From Lachnospiraceae bacterium (GTDB lineage Bacteria > Bacillota > Clostridia > Lachnospirales > Lachnospiraceae): 36,073 bases of DNA. Numbering within the stretch: the first letter of the stretch is position 1; each line of letters opens with the position of its first letter. The translations under genes and the position numbers were made by a program. Below, piece after piece: positions 23,217 to 32,387 of the stretch. The stretch is from contig SVFB01000110.1 in assembly GCA_015057085.1 (NCBI GenBank), positions 1 through 36,073 of the forward strand. The letters run 5' to 3'. The notes beneath the pieces were generated by a model. It did no database searches. It was given only the letters and a program-made list of their open reading frames with translations, and had not been told where the DNA came from.

Positions 23217-24588
23217 TGAACAGACAAAAGTCTTGATTTTAGGATCTTTTCCATCAGTGAAATCAAGAGAACAGGGATTTTTCTATGGGCACCCGCAGAA
23301 TCGCTTTTGGAGGGTGCTTTCAGCTGTATTGGGCTGTGCCTGCCCAAATACAATTGAGGAAAAGACTAAGATGTTGAAAGCCCACGGAATCGCAGTATGG
23401 GATGTGATTGCATCTTGCAATATCAAAGGAAGTTCTGACGCATCCATCAAGGATGTAGTGCCGAATGATTTAGAACGGATTCGAACCACCGGACAAATCC
23501 GGGCAGTATATTGCAACGGAAGCGCTGCTTTTTCGCTGTATGAGAAATATATTTTGCCGAAATACAAAAAGATGAAGGGTTGCGCCTTTGCAACGCCGAT
23601 CAAATTGCCGTCCACAAGCCCTGCCAATGCGATTTGGAAAGAGCGCGCATTGATTGGAGCATGGAGCAGAATTATGACGGCATGCCGGCGGAAGAATATA
23701 GAAAATGATTATTATTCCTTGAGCGATTATGCAATGGATGCTTATGGGAAAAAGCTATATCGCCTTTCATTAGATGGTGGATTTACCTGTCCAAACCGGG
23801 ATGGCAAGATTGATACCCATGGCTGTATTTTCTGTGATGCAGGTGGTGCAGGCGATTTTGGAGGAGGAGGCAAGGAGCGTAGGCTGCCAATCGCCGAACA
23901 GTTAGAGAATCAAAAGCAGTTGATTGCACCGAAACTTCCGAAGACAAAGCCCGTAGGCTATATTGCATATTTTCAGTCTTTTACCGGAACCTATGCGCCA
24001 ATCGAATATTTACGAAAGCAGTACGAGGAAGCAATCAAGGATCCGCAGGTGAAAGTGCTTTCCATTGCAACCCGTCCGGATTGCCTTGGAGAGGATGTGC
24101 TTGTATTATTGCAGGAAATGAATCAAAAGATACCTGTATGGATAGAACTTGGTCTTCAGACATCAAACGAAAAGACTGCCAGATATATCAGGCGCGGATA
24201 CGACAGAAAAGTATATGAGACTGCCGTGCGTCATTTAAACGAAATCGGGATTTCACAGATTATCACGCATATCATTTTAGGGCTTCCGGGAGAGCGGGAA
24301 GAGGATATGAAAAAGTCCGTATCTTATGCGATATCCTGCGGCACCACAGGCCTGAAACTTCAATTATTACATGTGTTGGAAAATACAGATTTGGCTTGCG
24401 ATTACGAAAATGGATTGTTTGAAGTGCTTTCTTTTGAAGATTATATTCGAATTACGAAGGAATGCGTCGCTTTGATTCCGCCGGATGTGGTGGCACATCG
24501 TTTGACCGGAGACGGGAATAAGCGCCATCTGATTGCTCCATTGTGGAGCGCAGACAAAAAGCGAGTCAATAATGCAATGAAAAAATAA
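23182..24588 (+). CDS. Fusion: DNA-deoxyinosine glycosylase plus TIGR01212-type radical SAM protein
   Basis: One uninterrupted frame of 468 residues joins two domains. Residues about 1-165 resemble family-6 uracil-DNA-glycosylase-like hypoxanthine glycosylases: LILGSFPSVKSREQGFFYGH, then PQNRFW with the likely catalytic Asn, and a late LPSTSPANA. Residues about 175-468 resemble YhcC/TIGR01212 radical SAM proteins: YRLSLDGGFTCPNRDGK, GCIFC supplying two of the three cluster cysteines, then ELGLQTSNEKTARYI and HIILGLPGEREEDM. The ATG at 23182 has GGAGG six bases upstream; the longer frame to 23122 lacks such a site. The radical SAM family's role is unsettled, and coupling to inosine repair is unexplained. 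Confidence 0.85.
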   Translation: MAIRHPIEPIYDEQTKVLILGSFPSVKSREQGFFYGHPQNRFWRVLSAVLGCACPNTIEEKTKMLKAHGIAVWDVIASCNIKGSSDASIKDVVPNDLERIRTTGQIRAVYCNGSAAFSLYEKYILPKYKKMKGCAFATPIKLPSTSPANAIWKERALIGAWSRIMTACRRKNIENDYYSLSDYAMDAYGKKLYRLSLDGGFTCPNRDGKIDTHGCIFCDAGGAGDFGGGGKERRLPIAEQLENQKQLIAPKLPKTKPVGYIAYFQSFTGTYAPIEYLRKQYEEAIKDPQVKVLSIATRPDCLGEDVLVLLQEMNQKIPVWIELGLQTSNEKTARYIRRGYDRKVYETAVRHLNEIGISQIITHIILGLPGEREEDMKKSVSYAISCGTTGLKLQLLHVLENTDLACDYENGLFEVLSFEDYIRITKECVALIPPDVVAHRLTGDGNKRHLIAPLWSADKKRVNNAMKK

Positions 24589-24605
24589 CACCTTTATGAA
24601 AAATG

Positions 24606-24634
24606 GACCCTTAAAAGCGAAGGGTCTTTTTTTT
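24606..24634 (+). terminator. Intrinsic terminator after the repair fusion gene
   Basis: GACCCTT (24606-24612) pairs with AAGGGTC (24620-24626), followed by eight T residues to 24634. It marks the border between the 20615-24588 operon and the glycan locus. No convincing promoter is visible in the 40 bases between it and the next gene. Confidence 0.85.
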
Positions 24635-24673
24635 ATGCTTATAAACATAGGGAAGAAAGGATGCAAAGGAACG

Positions 24674-26470
24674 ATGAAAAATCAAACGAAAAAAATCATC
24701 ATCGGCTGCAGTCTTTGGATTGCAGCAGTGATATCTATTATTTGTGTGGTGGTGATTAAAAACATGAAAACAAACAATTACACAATTAATCGGGAATTTC
24801 ATTCGAGCGCATTCGGAGAACAAGTTTATATCTTTCAGGAATCGGATGATCATCAGGAAATTCAAAAAACGATTGATTTGATTTATGAGAAACAAGAGAC
24901 AAATCAGTTCGGAAATGAGCGTTATACCTTTTATTTTATGCCGGGAAATTATGATGATATCGATGTGAATGTAGGATTTTATACCACGATAGCAGGTCTT
25001 GGAGCATTGCCTACAGATGTCAAGCTGGGAAGCCTAAATTGCTATGCAAGATGGCTGGGGACAGATGAGAGCAATCATAATGCATGCTGCAATTTCTGGC
25101 GCAGCGCCGAGAATCTGGAGGTGCTGGGGAATGTTACCTGGGCAGTCTCTCAGGCCACTGATATGAGAAGAATGCAAATCGATGGCGCACTTTATCTTCA
25201 TGATGATTACGGATGGGCCAGCGGTGGTTTTTTGGCGGATTCAAGAGTTGAGAAAATGATTGACTCCGGTTCTCAGCAGCAGTGGTTGTCCAGAAACAAT
25301 TCATACAAGGTTTGGATGGGCGAGAATTGGAATATTGTTTTCGCAGGAGATGAAGAGGAAGGGCTGCCACATGGAACTTGGCCCCTTTATTCCTATACGA
25401 GAGCAGAAGCGCCGGAGTCCATGAGAGAGAAACCGTATCTGACATGGGATGAAGAAGCCGGATATGGAATCTTTTTGCCGGATGTAAGAGAAGATGCTGT
25501 AGGAACTTCTTGGTCAAAAGAAGAAAACTGCCCGGGGCAGTTAATCCCAATGTCAAAAATTTATGTGGTTACGGAAGCAAATTTTGATGCTGCTAAGCTA
25601 CAAAAGCAGCTGGATGCCGGCAAGCATATTTTGTTTACATCGGGAATCTATGAAATCGATCAAACACTGACTGTGACAAAGGATGACACTGTGATATTGG
25701 GAACCGGTCTGGCGACCTTGCGCAGTGTGGATGGAAATTGCTGTCTTATGACTGATGGCGCAAAAGGCTGTGTGATTGCCGGATTACTGTTTGATGCAGG
25801 AACCACGGAATCAAAGACTTTGATGCAAATCGGTGAGACGGAAGAAGAGGATTCCGAAATCTATTTGAGTGATTTGTTCTTCCGTGTGGGCGGATGTGCT
25901 ACGAATCGCCCAACCACAACAAAGTCCTGTGTCATCATCGATGCAGATCATGTAGTAGGAGATAACTTCTGGGTGTGGAGAGCAGACCATGGAGACCAGG
26001 TGGGCTGGGATTTGAATACAGCACAAAACGGTATCATCATCAACGGAGATCATGTTTCGATGTATGGCTTGATGGTGGAACATTTCTTGGAATATCAGAC
26101 TATCTGGAATGGTGAAAACGGAAAAATCGTGATGTATCAAAGCGAGATTCCTTATGATGTGCCATCGCAGGATGTTTGGATGGCGCCGGATGGAAGAAAC
26201 GGATATGCATCCATATATGTCAACGAAAATATAAAACAGTTTCATGGCATTGGAATCGGTATATATCTTTATAACCGGGATGCGCAGGTGGATTTGGATA
26301 CTGCAATGGTAATGCCGGATGCACCGGAGGTATCTGCCTATCATATTATCACGGTGATGCTAAACGGCTATCCGGGTATGAATCATGTATTGAATGATGC
26401 AGGAAATAGTGTGAGAAGCATAACTGCGGAAGCATATGTTCTCGAGTATTGTAATGGAGAGTGGAAGTAA
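24674..26470 (+). CDS. Membrane-anchored predicted beta-helix protein, uncharacterised family
   Basis: The protein has 598 residues. A single N-terminal membrane segment after KNQTKK (about residues 8-28) puts the rest outside the cell. The body reads as a repetitive beta-helix of the pectate-lyase superfamily type: YFMPGNYDDIDVNVGFY, NFWRSAENLEV, GSQQQWLSRN and VILGTGLATL. A conserved-looking cluster with acidic residues, WRADHGDQVGW (Asp438, His439, Asp441) and then VEHFLEYQTIW (Glu469, Glu473), is a candidate active site. From memory it resembles actinobacterial secreted proteins annotated as coagulation factor 5/8-type or adenylyl cyclase, and may be distantly related to GH55. Next to two phosphorylases, a cell-surface glucan hydrolase or lyase is likely. 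The ATG at 24674 is chosen for its membrane anchor; its ribosome site is close and modest. Confidence 0.7.
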   Translation: MKNQTKKIIIGCSLWIAAVISIICVVVIKNMKTNNYTINREFHSSAFGEQVYIFQESDDHQEIQKTIDLIYEKQETNQFGNERYTFYFMPGNYDDIDVNVGFYTTIAGLGALPTDVKLGSLNCYARWLGTDESNHNACCNFWRSAENLEVLGNVTWAVSQATDMRRMQIDGALYLHDDYGWASGGFLADSRVEKMIDSGSQQQWLSRNNSYKVWMGENWNIVFAGDEEEGLPHGTWPLYSYTRAEAPESMREKPYLTWDEEAGYGIFLPDVREDAVGTSWSKEENCPGQLIPMSKIYVVTEANFDAAKLQKQLDAGKHILFTSGIYEIDQTLTVTKDDTVILGTGLATLRSVDGNCCLMTDGAKGCVIAGLLFDAGTTESKTLMQIGETEEEDSEIYLSDLFFRVGGCATNRPTTTKSCVIIDADHVVGDNFWVWRADHGDQVGWDLNTAQNGIIINGDHVSMYGLMVEHFLEYQTIWNGENGKIVMYQSEIPYDVPSQDVWMAPDGRNGYASIYVNENIKQFHGIGIGIYLYNRDAQVDLDTAMVMPDAPEVSAYHIITVMLNGYPGMNHVLNDAGNSVRSITAEAYVLEYCNGEWK

Positions 26471-26471
26471 T

Positions 26472-29162
26472 ATGACAGGATGTGAATTTATAGAATCAGG
26501 AGAAGTATTTCAGTTACATGGGGCGCAGCGCTATCGCGAATTATATTTCCCGATTGCAAATGAATACGGATTAAAATCAGCGGTTACTCCGAATATGGCA
26601 GGAGATGCGAAATTGGATCAAAACCATTTTCTCTATGAACCGGTAAGCGCGGCGGATCCGGTGAATCGCAGATTTGCAAGAAACTTTTGGGTTGTGTCAA
26701 AGACCGGAGAAATCTGGTCAGCTGTGGGAAGTTCAGCAACACAGCGGGCGGCACTTTATACGGATCAGGAAGAAGAAATTACAATTACGGCCGGATACAT
26801 GTGGCACAAAATGAGCCTTTCCGGGAAATTGATGCCAATTCTATCGGAGGTGACGATCTTTGCACCGGTGGATAAGAATATGGAAGTGATGAAGGTGGAA
26901 TTGACGAATCAGTCAAATGAACCAATTCACTTTCAGCCATGTGTGGCAATTCCATTATTTGGAAGAAGCGCAGATAATATTCGAGACCATCGACATGTGA
27001 CAGGACTTCTTCACAGGGTATCTGTAGAACATAACATCATAGAAGTCAATCCTACATTATCCTTTGATGAGAGAGGCCATAAGCAAAATGATACCAGATA
27101 TTTTGCTTATGCAATGAAGTCAGATCATACCATGCCGAAACAGTTTTATGTCAATCAAAATGATTTCATCGGAGAAGGCGGAGACTTTGAGCGCCCGATG
27201 GCGCTTTTGATGAGACAGGAAGGCGTGGCAAACGGCTATCGGGAAGACGGCCAAGAAGCGATGGGTGGTTTCTTATTTGAGGAAGAGACCCTGATGCCAC
27301 AAGAGACGGTATCCTACATCATTTATGTAGGAACAGCATATACCGAAAATGAGATTGAAAGCATGATTGGGCAATTGCCGGATCAAAATGCAGTGGACTT
27401 AGAACTTGAGCGCACGAAGCAGTATTGGCAAAACAAGGTAAATGTGAGATGTGCCACAGGAGATGTGAAGTTTGATCGATACATGGATTGGGTCAGCTTC
27501 CAGCCGGAGCTTCGTCGTTTGTACGGATGTTCCTTCCTGCCGCATCATGATTATGGCAAAGGCGGAAGAGGATGGCGGGATTTGTGGCAGGATTGTCTGG
27601 CACTACTTTTGATGAACCCTTCCGGCGTTCGTCAGATGCTTTTGTCCAATTTCGCCGGCGTTCGTATTGACGGAACCAATGCCACCATTATCGGGGAACA
27701 TCAAGGATCCTTTATTGCCGATCGCAATTCCATTACCCGTGTGTGGATGGATCACGGTGTATGGCCGCTTAAGACGACCAAACTCTATATTGACCAGACC
27801 GGTGATCTGGAAATCCTAAATCAGGAAGTAAACTATTTCAAAGACCGTCAGGTGATGCGCGGAACAGATATAGATTCTATGTGGGATCCAAACTGCACCT
27901 GGCTTAAGGATACCAGAGAAAAAGAATACAAAGGCAGCGTTCTCGAACATTTGATTTTGCAAAACCTGACCGCCTTTTGGGAAGTGGGAAAGCATAATCA
28001 TATCAAATTGCGTGATGCGGATTGGAATGATGCATTGGATATGGCCGGAGAAAAGGGTGAAAGTGTTGCTTTTTCAAATGCCTATGCCCAAAACCTGTTA
28101 GAACTTGCGGAATTGGTAAAGGCGCTTGGTGAGATTTCGCCGGAGGTAATGTTGCTTCAGGAAATGCAGGAGCTGTTACAAGATGACTGTGACTTATACG
28201 AAAATCCGGAGGAAAAGAATCGCCTGCTGAATGAGTACAGCCAAAATGTAAAGCATCATGTAAGCGGTATTCGCGTTATGGTCTCAACGGATGCTCTTGC
28301 AGAATCTCTAAAGGCGAAGGGCCGGTGGATGCTTGAACATATCCGAAAGATGCAGTGGGTGATTGATCCACAGGGAGGAGGATTCTTCCGCGGTTACTAT
28401 GACAATGACGGCCAGCCACTTGATGGAATCGTAAATCAGTCGGCACAGTTGATGTTGACCGGTCAGGTATTTTCGATTATGGGCGGTACTGCAACAGATG
28501 AGATGGTATCTCATATCTGTGAATCCGTAGACCGGTATTTATTCGACCAGGATTGCGGAGGATATCGATTAAATACAGATTTCAAAGAAATCAAAACCAA
28601 TATGGGACGCATGTTCGGATTTGCATATGGGGAAAAAGAGAATGGAGCTGTTTTTTCTCATATGGCAGTCATGTATGCAAATGCATTATATAGCAGAGGA
28701 TTCGTCAAAGAAGGTTATCGTGCATTAAAAGCATTATATGACCAGTCTATGAATTTTGAAACGAGTCATATATATCCGGGAATTCCGGAATATTTTGGAA
28801 GAGGCGGAAGAGGACTCTATGCTTATTTAACAGGAGCAGCAAGTTGGTATTTGTTGACTGTAATGAATCAGATGTTTGGTATCAGAGGATTGCTTGGAGA
28901 TCTGGTCATTGAGCCGAAATTGTTAAAAGAGCAGTTTGATCAAAAGCAAGAGGTGGGAATGAACCTTCGCTTTGCAGGTTACGACTGGCAGATTCTATAC
29001 GAAAATCCGGGAAATGCGGAATATGGCAATTATCGAATCCATGCAGCTTTTTTGGATGGCAAACCAATTGAGATAAGAGAAAAACAATGTGTATTGCCAT
29101 TAACAGAAATCAAAAAGCTAGATGAAAATCAAGTACACAAAATAAAAATTGTATTGCAATAA
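26472..29162 (+). CDS. GH94-type glycoside phosphorylase (disaccharide phosphorylase)
   Basis: This 896-residue cytoplasmic enzyme has no signal peptide and belongs to GH94. The family splits a beta-glycosidic bond with phosphate to give an alpha-sugar-1-phosphate. The N-terminal beta-sandwich spans about 1-270 and the (alpha/alpha)6 barrel follows. GGRGWRDLWQD (residues 364-374) is the sugar-binding block. DADWNDALDM carries Asp520, which aligns with the general acid of characterised GH94 enzymes. The C-terminus has SHIYPGIPEYFGRGGRG. Length is closer to laminaribiose phosphorylases (about 900 residues) than to cellobiose phosphorylases (about 810), so laminaribiose is the preferred guess and cellobiose a real alternative. 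The ATG at 26472 follows the previous stop by one base. Confidence 0.88.
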   Translation: MTGCEFIESGEVFQLHGAQRYRELYFPIANEYGLKSAVTPNMAGDAKLDQNHFLYEPVSAADPVNRRFARNFWVVSKTGEIWSAVGSSATQRAALYTDQEEEITITAGYMWHKMSLSGKLMPILSEVTIFAPVDKNMEVMKVELTNQSNEPIHFQPCVAIPLFGRSADNIRDHRHVTGLLHRVSVEHNIIEVNPTLSFDERGHKQNDTRYFAYAMKSDHTMPKQFYVNQNDFIGEGGDFERPMALLMRQEGVANGYREDGQEAMGGFLFEEETLMPQETVSYIIYVGTAYTENEIESMIGQLPDQNAVDLELERTKQYWQNKVNVRCATGDVKFDRYMDWVSFQPELRRLYGCSFLPHHDYGKGGRGWRDLWQDCLALLLMNPSGVRQMLLSNFAGVRIDGTNATIIGEHQGSFIADRNSITRVWMDHGVWPLKTTKLYIDQTGDLEILNQEVNYFKDRQVMRGTDIDSMWDPNCTWLKDTREKEYKGSVLEHLILQNLTAFWEVGKHNHIKLRDADWNDALDMAGEKGESVAFSNAYAQNLLELAELVKALGEISPEVMLLQEMQELLQDDCDLYENPEEKNRLLNEYSQNVKHHVSGIRVMVSTDALAESLKAKGRWMLEHIRKMQWVIDPQGGGFFRGYYDNDGQPLDGIVNQSAQLMLTGQVFSIMGGTATDEMVSHICESVDRYLFDQDCGGYRLNTDFKEIKTNMGRMFGFAYGEKENGAVFSHMAVMYANALYSRGFVKEGYRALKALYDQSMNFETSHIYPGIPEYFGRGGRGLYAYLTGAASWYLLTVMNQMFGIRGLLGDLVIEPKLLKEQFDQKQEVGMNLRFAGYDWQILYENPGNAEYGNYRIHAAFLDGKPIEIREKQCVLPLTEIKKLDENQVHKIKIVLQ

Positions 29163-29173
29163 GGGAGGAAATT

Positions 29174-32100
29174 ATGACAGAACAAATAAAGGACTACGGA
29201 AGAAAATCAGAGTTTTCGGGTTTCCTTCCGGGAATTGCAGGTATCAAAGGAATTCCAATCTGGTGCTATTATGTGAATCGCGGTCAGGCAGTCTGCAGCT
29301 TCGGTGTAGACAATAAGGATGGCGCAATCATGGAATTCTTTCCGGCACATACTGCTTATGAGCGTGTAAAAATCAATGGATTTCGTACTTTGATTCGAAA
29401 GAATGATACATTTACAGAACCTTTTTTCGATGAAGAAAAGCAACCGATAATGGAAATTGAAAAGAATTGTCTTTCTTTGACCGAACGTGATGAAAATAAT
29501 CAAATTGAAACATGTGTCAGCTATTTTATATTGCCGGAAGAACCAATTGGCGCTCTGGTAAGAAAAGTGACCGTAAAGAATCTGGGAGAGAAGGCACACT
29601 TTGAAATCATTGACGGAATGCCTGCAATTATATGCTATGGCGTGGGAAATGATTCTATGAAAAATATGCTTCAGACGACAAAAGCCTGGATGCAGGTGGA
29701 GGATTTGGATGCGCGTATTCCGTTTTATCGTGTGAGAGCCAGTATGGATGATTCCGCGCAGGTTACAGAAGTAAAGGGCGGTAATTTCGCAATGGCGATG
29801 GATGCAGAGGGCAATTTGATGCAACCAATCGTGGATGCTGAGGCTGTATTCGATTATGATAAATCTCTATTTCGTCCTGTACGATTCGAGAAAGAAGGAT
29901 TGGCAGCAGTATGCAATTATCCGCAGATTACTTCAAATCTGATGCCGATGGCAATGTTTGCAAAGGATGTCAAATTAGAGAAGGATGAGACTTTAACGAT
30001 TTATGAAATCATAGGAAGAGTTGACAAAAAGTCTCTTTTGGAAGAATTCTTAAAAGATAAAAAGAATGGCGCATATTTTGAGGAAAAGCTTGTGCGCGCA
30101 AAAGAAATCGTAGAATCCTTATGCTCTGCAATTGAAACAAAGACGGCAAATCCGAGATTTGATGAATATTGCAAATATACATTTATGGATAATGTGCTTC
30201 GCGGCGGTCATCCGATGAAGCTGGGAAATAATAAGATTTTTTATGTATATTCCAGAAAACATGGAGATTTGGAGAGAGATTACAATTATTTTTCAATGCT
30301 TCCAGAATATTATTCTCAGGGAAACGGAAATTTCAGAGATGTGAATCAAAACCGTAGATGTGATACATTCTTTCATCCTTATGTAGGAAGAGAAAATATG
30401 CATATGTTCTACAGCTTGATTCAATTGGATGGCTATAATCCGCTCTCAATCGAGAAGTTGACCTACGAAATTGAGATTTCCAAGGCGAAACAGCTGCTGG
30501 CAGCAGTGGAGCAACAGGAGAATCTGATCAGGGAATTAGAGCAGGGCTTTACGCCGGGACATTTATATCAGCTGTTGCAAGAACACGTAGATCCTGCACA
30601 GCTTGAGGAAGAGTTCGTTTCGATTATGGATTTTGCCGAGGTGAAAAATCGAGCATCCTTTGGAGAAGGATATTGGTGTGATCACTGGACATACAATCTG
30701 GATTTGGTGGAAGAATATCTTTCCCTGTTTCCGGAAAAAGAAGAGGAAATGCTCTTCGAAAAAGCATATACCTTCTTTGTGTCTCAGGCGAATATCAACG
30801 AACGGCGCAAGCGTTATGAAATCACAGATCATGGTGTACGACAGTATTATGCATTAGACAAAGACAGCTTGCGAAATACAAAGGATAAGCGTCTACGTTC
30901 TAATTTCGGAACAGGTGAAATTATCTATACAGATTTAATGGAAAAGCTTGTATTGCTCAGCACTCTAAAGTTTGCCACTCTTGATGCTTACGGAATGGGA
31001 ATTGAAATGGAGGGCGGAAAACCGGGCTGGTATGATGCATTAAACGGCGCTCCGGGTATGTTGGGCTCTTCTATGGCAGAAACCTATGAACTTGCAAGAA
31101 TGCTTGATTATACCATCAGTGCGCTGAAGAAGTATCCAAAGCAGCTAAGCTTGCTGAAAGAAACTGCAGCAATATTAAAAGAGATTGCACTCATCAATGA
31201 AATGGAAAAAGAGTCAATTGAAAGCGCAAAAGAGGTTTTGGCATTCTGGAACAAAATCAATGATGCAAAAGAAGATTATCGAAGACGTACTTATGAGGGA
31301 ATTTCCGGAGAAACAGTGGAAGTATCAAGTGAAGATATCTTACGCGCGTTAGAAGGTTTTCGCGAGACAGTTGCCATCGGTATCAAAAAGGCAATTGGAT
31401 ACGGAAATGGAATTTGCCCAACTTATTTTACCTATGATGTGACCAAGTATGAGAAAAACGAAGATGGAATCTTCCCTCTTTCATTTATGGTACAAACGGT
31501 TCCGTATTTCTTAGAGGGACCGGTGCGCTATATGAAGCTGCAAAATGATGGCAGTGTATTATCAAAAGAGCAGCTATATCAACATGTGAAAGCATCTGAT
31601 ATCTTCGATCAGAAGCTTCACATGTATAAGGTAAATGCATCTTTGGAGAATGCTTCTTATGAACTCGGAAGAACCCGTGCATTCACGCCAGGATGGCTCG
31701 AGAATGAATCCGTATTTCTTCATATGGAATACAAGTATTTGCTTGAAATATTAAAAAGCGGACTTTATGAGGAATTTTTTGATGACTTTTCACATATGGC
31801 AATCCCGTTTTTGGATCCTGAAATGTATGGAAGAAGCACCCTGGAAAATTCATCATTCCTTGCAGGCAGCAAGAATCCAAATGAGAAAATACATGGAAAA
31901 GGCTTTGTGGCAAGATTATCCGGTTCCACTGTGGAATTTATCAGCATGTGGAAGCGTATGATGTTTGGAGAAAAGCCCTTTGGATTAAGGGATGGAAAAT
32001 TATATGCACAACTGAATCCTGCCATTCCCGCATATTTGATCGGCGAAGATTGTCAGGTGCAAGCAACCTTGCTCGGACATGTAAAAGTAGTTTACAGCTT

Positions 32101-32266
32101 TGAAACTCAAAGGGATTATTTCCCGGGAAATTATGAAATTGTCGAGACTGTTTTGGAGTATTCAGACGGTCGCAAGCAGACAATCTCCGGCGGATTGTTA
32201 GAAGAACAGGAGGCAAAAGCATTAAGAGAGGGCAAGATTGGTAAAATCTTCCAAAAATTAAAATAG
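29174..32266 (+). CDS. GH149/GH161-type oligosaccharide phosphorylase
   Basis: This 1030-residue cytoplasmic protein belongs to the inverting phosphorylase clan around GH94 but lacks the short GH94 architecture. The block GNFRDVNQNRR (Asp389) corresponds to the GH94 sugar-binding block. PGWYDALNGAPGMLGSSM carries Asp621 in the general-acid position. Between them, EGYWCDHWTYNLDL and ANINERRKRYEI are typical of the longer enzymes that act on beta-1,3-gluco-oligosaccharides. I favour GH161, then GH149; the assignment rests on remembered motifs and length. It would shorten imported oligosaccharides and pass the disaccharide to the GH94 enzyme. GGGAGG lies before the ATG, 11 bases after the GH94 stop. 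Confidence 0.78.
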   Translation: MTEQIKDYGRKSEFSGFLPGIAGIKGIPIWCYYVNRGQAVCSFGVDNKDGAIMEFFPAHTAYERVKINGFRTLIRKNDTFTEPFFDEEKQPIMEIEKNCLSLTERDENNQIETCVSYFILPEEPIGALVRKVTVKNLGEKAHFEIIDGMPAIICYGVGNDSMKNMLQTTKAWMQVEDLDARIPFYRVRASMDDSAQVTEVKGGNFAMAMDAEGNLMQPIVDAEAVFDYDKSLFRPVRFEKEGLAAVCNYPQITSNLMPMAMFAKDVKLEKDETLTIYEIIGRVDKKSLLEEFLKDKKNGAYFEEKLVRAKEIVESLCSAIETKTANPRFDEYCKYTFMDNVLRGGHPMKLGNNKIFYVYSRKHGDLERDYNYFSMLPEYYSQGNGNFRDVNQNRRCDTFFHPYVGRENMHMFYSLIQLDGYNPLSIEKLTYEIEISKAKQLLAAVEQQENLIRELEQGFTPGHLYQLLQEHVDPAQLEEEFVSIMDFAEVKNRASFGEGYWCDHWTYNLDLVEEYLSLFPEKEEEMLFEKAYTFFVSQANINERRKRYEITDHGVRQYYALDKDSLRNTKDKRLRSNFGTGEIIYTDLMEKLVLLSTLKFATLDAYGMGIEMEGGKPGWYDALNGAPGMLGSSMAETYELARMLDYTISALKKYPKQLSLLKETAAILKEIALINEMEKESIESAKEVLAFWNKINDAKEDYRRRTYEGISGETVEVSSEDILRALEGFRETVAIGIKKAIGYGNGICPTYFTYDVTKYEKNEDGIFPLSFMVQTVPYFLEGPVRYMKLQNDGSVLSKEQLYQHVKASDIFDQKLHMYKVNASLENASYELGRTRAFTPGWLENESVFLHMEYKYLLEILKSGLYEEFFDDFSHMAIPFLDPEMYGRSTLENSSFLAGSKNPNEKIHGKGFVARLSGSTVEFISMWKRMMFGEKPFGLRDGKLYAQLNPAIPAYLIGEDCQVQATLLGHVKVVYSFETQRDYFPGNYEIVETVLEYSDGRKQTISGGLLEEQEAKALREGKIGKIFQKLK

Positions 32267-32274
32267 ACACCACT

Positions 32275-32313
32275 AAAAAAATGACACCAAATTAAAATTT
32301 GGGTCATTTTTTT
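32275..32313. terminator. Terminator after the phosphorylase genes
   Basis: AAAAAATGAC and CCAAAT on the left pair with ATTTGG and GTCATTTTTT on the right, with one bulged A. The A-run on one side and T-run on the other make it able to act in both directions. It lies eight bases after the GH161-type stop codon. Confidence 0.75.
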
Positions 32314-32329
32314 AGGTTATTGGGATTTT

Positions 32330-32335
32330 TATAAT
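32330..32335 (+). promoter_or_regulatory. Possible -10 box for the second binding-protein gene
   Basis: A perfect TATAAT lies 53 bases before the ATG, but the -35 region is only a T-run belonging to the terminator. A separate promoter is expected here because of the terminator; the -35 evidence is weak. Confidence 0.3.
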
Positions 32336-32387
32336 TGACTTATCAACAAGAACAGAAACGTTGAAAACATAAAGGAGGATAAGTTCT

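Noticed and set aside
24596-24673. Longer N-terminus for the beta-helix protein
   Set aside because: The upstream frame passes through the terminator hairpin and its T-run, so it cannot be a normal translated region; the ATG at 24674 starts a clean membrane anchor.
32346-32366. Catabolite-repression (cre) or LacI-type operator around GAAACGTTGAAA
   Set aside because: The arms are not symmetrical about the central CG, and key consensus bases of cre are missing.
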